Assembly (NCBI RefSeq): GCF_022234545.1
Contig: NZ_JAIEUI010000003.1
Location: forward strand, 416,500 to 480,499
Direction of reading: 5' to 3'
Length of the DNA stretch: 64,000 bases
Origin: Paenibacillus piscarius
GTDB lineage: Bacteria; Bacillota; Bacilli; Paenibacillales; Paenibacillaceae
Numbering within the stretch: position 1 is the stretch's first letter; the number at the start of each line of letters is the position of its first letter. Made by a program: the position numbers and the translations under genes. Of this stretch, positions 60,755-64,000 are shown one piece after another. Below the pieces are notes generated by a model. That model was not told the origin of the DNA and searched no databases. It worked only from the letters and a program-made list of their open reading frames with translations.

Positions 60755-62014
60755 ATGACAATGGACAAGTATAGCGACACACAGCAGGAAGCCAAGTTAT
60801 TCTTCAGCCGCTTCCTGCTGGCATGGTATCACCTTCAGAAGCGGGACTTGCCCTGGCGCCGCCACCGCAATCCCTATTACATCTGGATCTCGGAGATTAT
60901 GCTCCAACAGACCCGCGTGGATACGGTCATTCCGTATTTCAACCGGTTCATTGAACGGTTTCCGACGGTCGAAGCGCTCGCAGACGCGCCGGAGGAAGAG
61001 GTGCTGAAATGCTGGGAGGGGCTGGGCTACTACTCGCGCGCCCGGAACCTGCAGGCTGCGGCGAAGCAGGTGAAGGAGCAGTACGGCGGCCAGGTCCCGG
61101 ATGACCGCGACGCGGTATTTGGCCTGAAGGGGGTCGGACCGTATACAGCAGGCGCGATCCTGAGCATCGCGTTCAACCAGCCGGAGCCGGCGGTGGACGG
61201 CAATGTCATGCGGGTGTTGTCCCGCTACTTCCTGATTGAGGATGACATTGCCAAGGGGCCGACCCGGGTGAAGATGGAGAAGCTCGCGGCGGAGCTGATT
61301 CCCGAGGGGGAAGCCGGGAGCTTCAACCAGGCGCTGATGGAGCTGGGCGCGCTGATCTGCACGCCGAAATCACCGCGCTGCCTGCCATGCCCGGTGATGG
61401 AGCATTGCGCTGCGCGCCTGGCGGGCTGCGAGGCTTCGCTGCCCGTCAAGACCAAGGCGAAGCCGCCGCGCCCGGAGGAGCGGCTGGCCGCCCTGGTGGA
61501 GGGCCGCGGCGAGCACGCGGGCCGGGTGCTCATCCGGCAGCGGCCGGCCAGCGGGCTGCTGGCCCGCATGTGGGAGCTGCCGCATTGGCCGGCGCCGCCT
61601 GAAGCAGGCGGCGGCGCGGGCAGCGCGCTGCTGCCGGAAGCGGCAGCGCTGGACCGGCTGCGCCGGTCCATGAGCCAGGCCGGGATTCACGCCCGGCCTG
61701 AAGAGCACTGGATGGCTGCGGAGCATACATTCAGCCATATTGTGTGGACCCTGCAGGTGTACCGCTGCAGGGAGGAGGCGGCGCTGCCGCTGGCAGCGGA
61801 GGGGCGCGCCGGCTACCAGGCGGCGTCCGGCCCGCAAGCGCCAGAGCCGCAGGAGCCCGCGCTGTTCGACAGCGGGGATGCCGCCCGGGATGCGGCAGAC
61901 CGCGGCGCCCTGCGCTGGATCAGCCGGGAGGACATGGGGAGCTACGCCTTCCCCAACGTGTTCCTGAAGCTGCTGAACAGCTACTTCGATGAACGGGAGC
62001 AGGCCGGGGGTTAA
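60755..62014 (+). CDS. mutY: A/G-specific adenine glycosylase
   Basis: 419 residues: catalytic Glu in WISEIMLQQTRVDTVIPYF, helix-hairpin-helix GLKGVGPYTAGAILS with catalytic Asp in EPAVDGNVMRVL, and the 4Fe-4S cluster in CTPKSPRCLPCPVMEHC (Cx6Cx2Cx5C). A C-terminal NUDIX-like 8-oxoG recognition domain follows. This domain carries two very GC-rich, Ala/Gly/Pro/Glu-rich inserts (around 282-292 and 345-378), making it longer than usual. It removes A opposite 8-oxoG. Confidence 0.95.
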   Translation: MTMDKYSDTQQEAKLFFSRFLLAWYHLQKRDLPWRRHRNPYYIWISEIMLQQTRVDTVIPYFNRFIERFPTVEALADAPEEEVLKCWEGLGYYSRARNLQAAAKQVKEQYGGQVPDDRDAVFGLKGVGPYTAGAILSIAFNQPEPAVDGNVMRVLSRYFLIEDDIAKGPTRVKMEKLAAELIPEGEAGSFNQALMELGALICTPKSPRCLPCPVMEHCAARLAGCEASLPVKTKAKPPRPEERLAALVEGRGEHAGRVLIRQRPASGLLARMWELPHWPAPPEAGGGAGSALLPEAAALDRLRRSMSQAGIHARPEEHWMAAEHTFSHIVWTLQVYRCREEAALPLAAEGRAGYQAASGPQAPEPQEPALFDSGDAARDAADRGALRWISREDMGSYAFPNVFLKLLNSYFDEREQAGG

Positions 62015-62080
62015 CTCCGGCTGCCGCTCCCGGGATTTTTGCAAGCACCCAAGCGTTGCGTCAGACCAAGGAGGTACAGG

Positions 62081-63109
62081 ATGAAGACGATTACCATATA
62101 TGATATCGCCAAAGAGGCCCAGGTGTCCGTAGCCACAGTCTCCCGTGTCCTCAATAACACCGCTCCGGTCAAGGAGAGCACCAGAGAGATTATTATGGCT
62201 GTGATTGAGAAGCACCAGTTCCAGCCCAATGCCCTGGCCCGCAGCCTGCTGAAGAAGGAGACCGGCACCATTGCCATGATTCTGCCCGACATCACGAACC
62301 CCTTCTTCCCGGAGGTATTCTGGGGGGCCGAGAATGTAGCCAGAGAGAAGCGTTACACGTTCTTTCTGTGCGATACGGCAGGGGAGCACAGCCGTGAGTC
62401 GGAGTACCTCAGTATTCTCCGCGAGAAAAGAGTGGACGGAATTATTTTTCTGGGCGGCCGGATCAACCTGACCCAGTGTCCGCCGGAGCTGAGCCAGGAG
62501 GTCGTAGAGCTGGCGAAGCATGTGCCGATCGTGCTGGTGAACGGGAATCTGCCCCGGAGCGGACTGCACCGTATCTACACAGATGAAGAAGAGGGGGCCG
62601 CTCTGGCGACCCAGCATCTGCTTGACTTGGGACACCGCCGGATTGCCTTCCTTGGAGGGATGGAGGAGACCTCCACCACCCAGATGAAGCTGAAGGCGGT
62701 GCGGATGAAGCTGAAGGAGCATGGGCTTACGCTGCGCAAGGACTGGACCCTGTTCCATGACTTCTCGATCGAAGGCGGCCGGACGCTGATGGACCGGATG
62801 CTGGAGCAAGGGGAGCGGCCGACGGCTGTGCTGTGCGTGAATGATTTTACGGCAATCGGTGCCTTAAAGTCTGCTGTTGAGCATGGGCTGCGCATCCCGG
62901 AGGATCTGTCCATTGTCGGCTTCGACAATTCCCCCCTGTCCAGAGCGGTCATTCCCGAGCTGACCACCGTATCGCAGAACACCAACCGGCTGGGAGAGCT
63001 GTCGGTAGAGATGCTGCATGAGCTGATCAGCGGCGGGAATCCCCGGAAGCGGACGGTGCTTCAGCCGCAACTGGTCGTGCGGGCCAGCACAGGACGCCCG
63101 AAGGCATGA
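62081..63109 (+). CDS. LacI-family transcriptional regulator
   Basis: 342 residues: N-terminal TIYDIAKEAQVSVATVSRVL helix-turn-helix plus hinge helix, then a periplasmic-binding-protein-like effector domain (AMILPDITNPFFPEVFWGAE, DGIIFLGGR, LSIVGFDNSPLSRAVIPELT). AAGGAGG lies 6 bp before ATG 62081. The solute-binding lipoprotein gene follows in the same direction after a long gap with palindromes, so this regulator probably controls sugar uptake by binding there. Confidence 0.93.
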   Translation: MKTITIYDIAKEAQVSVATVSRVLNNTAPVKESTREIIMAVIEKHQFQPNALARSLLKKETGTIAMILPDITNPFFPEVFWGAENVAREKRYTFFLCDTAGEHSRESEYLSILREKRVDGIIFLGGRINLTQCPPELSQEVVELAKHVPIVLVNGNLPRSGLHRIYTDEEEGAALATQHLLDLGHRRIAFLGGMEETSTTQMKLKAVRMKLKEHGLTLRKDWTLFHDFSIEGGRTLMDRMLEQGERPTAVLCVNDFTAIGALKSAVEHGLRIPEDLSIVGFDNSPLSRAVIPELTTVSQNTNRLGELSVEMLHELISGGNPRKRTVLQPQLVVRASTGRPKA

Positions 63110-63524
63110 TTTGCGGAAGAGCCATCCGCCCTCAGGCAGCTTTCAGACGCAAGGAGAGGGCTGCGGGCACCGCAGATGTGCCGGAAGGTTTCCGGGGAAT
63201 TCGCCGGAAGGGAATGAGTTGTGCGTACATTTGTGAATAAGAGCTCTTGGAAAGAAGATTCGTAGAGTAGCTTTAAAGCTGAATGTATGTGAAAAACAGC
63301 ATACATTGTGTTCGCGCCAAGGTAATCTTATTCAACCTTTAGGGTGATTTTGTTCAAATATAAGAATTTATATGTTGCACACGATAACTTGTCCTTCTAT
63401 TTCTCGCTGAAACGATACCGTCCTTAAAAAGGACGGCATAGCGGTTTCCACGTGTAGATAATGTTTTGGGATGTTTTAGGAAATTCACCCAAAGAATCAT
63501 TGACCGGGGGATAACCAGAAGCTA

Positions 63525-63563
63525 TAATGAAATGGATTTCATGAAACCCATTTCATTATTTTT
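63525..63563 (+). promoter_or_regulatory. Nested palindrome followed by T-run
   Basis: Perfect 11-bp arms TAATGAAATGG (63525-63535) and CCATTTCATTA (63548-63558) enclose a smaller palindrome TTTCATGAAA; TTTTT follows. It could act as an attenuator/terminator in the leader or as a protein-binding site. Confidence 0.5.
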
Positions 63564-63572
63564 GGCGATTTA

Positions 63573-63586
63573 GGTAAGCGGTTACT
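63573..63586 (+). promoter_or_regulatory. cre- or LacI-type operator candidate
   Basis: GGTAAGCGGTTACT matches the Bacillus cre consensus TGNAANCGNWNNCW at all positions but the first, and contains the symmetric GTAAGCGGTTAC typical of LacI/CcpA-family operators. It lies 180 bp before the solute-binding gene, a setting for carbon catabolite control or the local LacI regulator. Confidence 0.5.
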
Positions 63587-63765
63587 CCATTGCTGTGTAT
63601 GGGGTGGATGGACAAACGTTATTTGTCTTAAGTTTGAATCTTTATGGTTATTTGAGAGTTTATATGCTGGCATCCGCCACTATATAAATACGCGATGAGG
63701 GGGGCTGTCCACAATTCTCAGGCAAGTAGGGCAATATCACAGAACATAGGGGAGCGTGTTGAATA

Positions 63766-64000
63766 GTGAAACAGTTGAAGAAGAGAAGCTCGGCCTGGCT
63801 TATGATGTTGACGGCTGTTATTACATTGGTATCCGGCTGCAGCGGCGGGGGCAATGCAGCACCACCGTCCGCAGCGCCTGCGGCGGAGGCCACCGAGGCA
63901 CCGGCTGAAGCGACGCCTGCACCAACCGAAGCGCCTCCGGCAACGCCGGCGGCCAATCTGAACGGACGGGAGATCCGCATCTCCCACTGGTGGGATGCTA
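63766..64000 (+). CDS. Extracellular solute-binding lipoprotein (partial, 3' end outside window)
   Basis: The first 78 codons of a lipoprotein. KQLKKRSSAWLMMLTAVITL and the lipobox VSGC (Cys at about 29) form a lipoprotein signal peptide. A Ser/Gly then long Ala/Pro/Glu/Thr-rich linker (about 33-65) leads to NLNGREIRISHWWDA, the usual first strand of family 1 sugar-binding proteins of ABC importers. GTG start with AGGGGAG about 11 bp upstream. Permease genes should follow outside the window. Confidence 0.82.
   Translation, partial: MKQLKKRSSAWLMMLTAVITLVSGCSGGGNAAPPSAAPAAEATEAPAEATPAPTEAPPATPAANLNGREIRISHWWDA

Larger units (their letters stand above)
63110..63765. other. 656-bp regulatory-looking gap before the sugar-binding protein
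   Basis: No ORF with a ribosome site was found. The right two thirds are AT-rich. It contains a perfect 8-bp hairpin CCGTCCTT/AAGGACGG (63418-63436), a larger AT-rich palindrome (63525-63558) and a cre/LacI-like site (63573-63586). No convincing -35/-10 pair could be fixed. Confidence 0.5.

Noticed and set aside
61370..62809. 479-codon minus-strand frame across mutY and the LacI gene
   Set aside because: Spans two well-supported genes and their intergenic ribosome site on the other strand; typical high-GC shadow.
63411..63425. cre site at TGAAACGATACCG
   Set aside because: The central CG is one base out of place against the consensus; the site at 63573 fits far better.

Overview
The window looks like chromosomal DNA of a Paenibacillus-type, endospore-forming Bacillota. 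This is inferred from a complete gerA/gerC/gerB germination operon, a KinB-like sporulation kinase, bacilliredoxins (YtxJ and a BrxA/B type), LipL lipoyl transfer, many TTG/GTG starts behind strong AGGAGG sites, moderately high GC, and the style of the intergenic repeats. No rRNA or tRNA gene was seen. Both ends cut genes: cytochrome oxidase subunit IV on the left and a sugar-binding lipoprotein on the right.

Layout. 1-1.7 kb: end of a caa3 oxidase operon (ctaF, ctaG, DUF420). 2-4.7 kb: an unknown protein, a phosphotransferase-fold kinase and an MBL hydrolase, separated by repeat arrays with a 51-bp period. 4.8-8.9 kb: a compact chemosensory operon on the minus strand (cheW-cheA-mcp). 9.08-10.22 kb: a tyrosine recombinase gene exactly flanked by perfect 25-bp inverted repeats built like recombination sites. 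This is probably a self-inverting switch. A good promoter inside it would point at cheW after inversion. 10.3-14.8 kb: a YtrA-type GntR regulator with two ABC systems behind a promoter/operator. 15-22 kb: small hypothetical genes, a frameshifted secreted protein, a c-di-AMP (ydaO-type) riboswitch with terminator in front of a very small sigma-like ORF, a beta-propeller protein, bacillithiol redox genes, an SDR, a CHAD protein and lipL.

22-29 kb: intergenic repeats, an omega-amidase-type hydrolase, a MarR/nitroreductase/monooxygenase stress cluster, an ArsR-SulP pair, DUF1361 and an alkyltransferase-like protein. 29-33.5 kb: the germination operon. 33.6-36 kb: small enzymes. 36-42.7 kb: a GT39/GT2 cell-surface glycosylation pair, a short flavoprotein, a 44-bp direct repeat and an OmpR-type two-component system. 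43-48 kb: glycogen metabolism (glgC-glgD-glgP, without glgA or glgB). 48-54 kb: free Met-sulfoxide reductase, GNAT, DHA2 exporter, MarR and ecsAB. 54-62 kb: HI0933-type flavoprotein, KinB-like kinase, bacilliredoxin, nadE, hydrolase, acpS and mutY. 62-64 kb: a LacI-type regulator, a regulatory-looking intergenic region and a solute-binding lipoprotein.

The observations most worth following are the self-inverting recombinase element beside the chemosensory operon and the c-di-AMP riboswitch in front of the mini sigma-like gene. All calls come from reading the sequence; no database search was possible.
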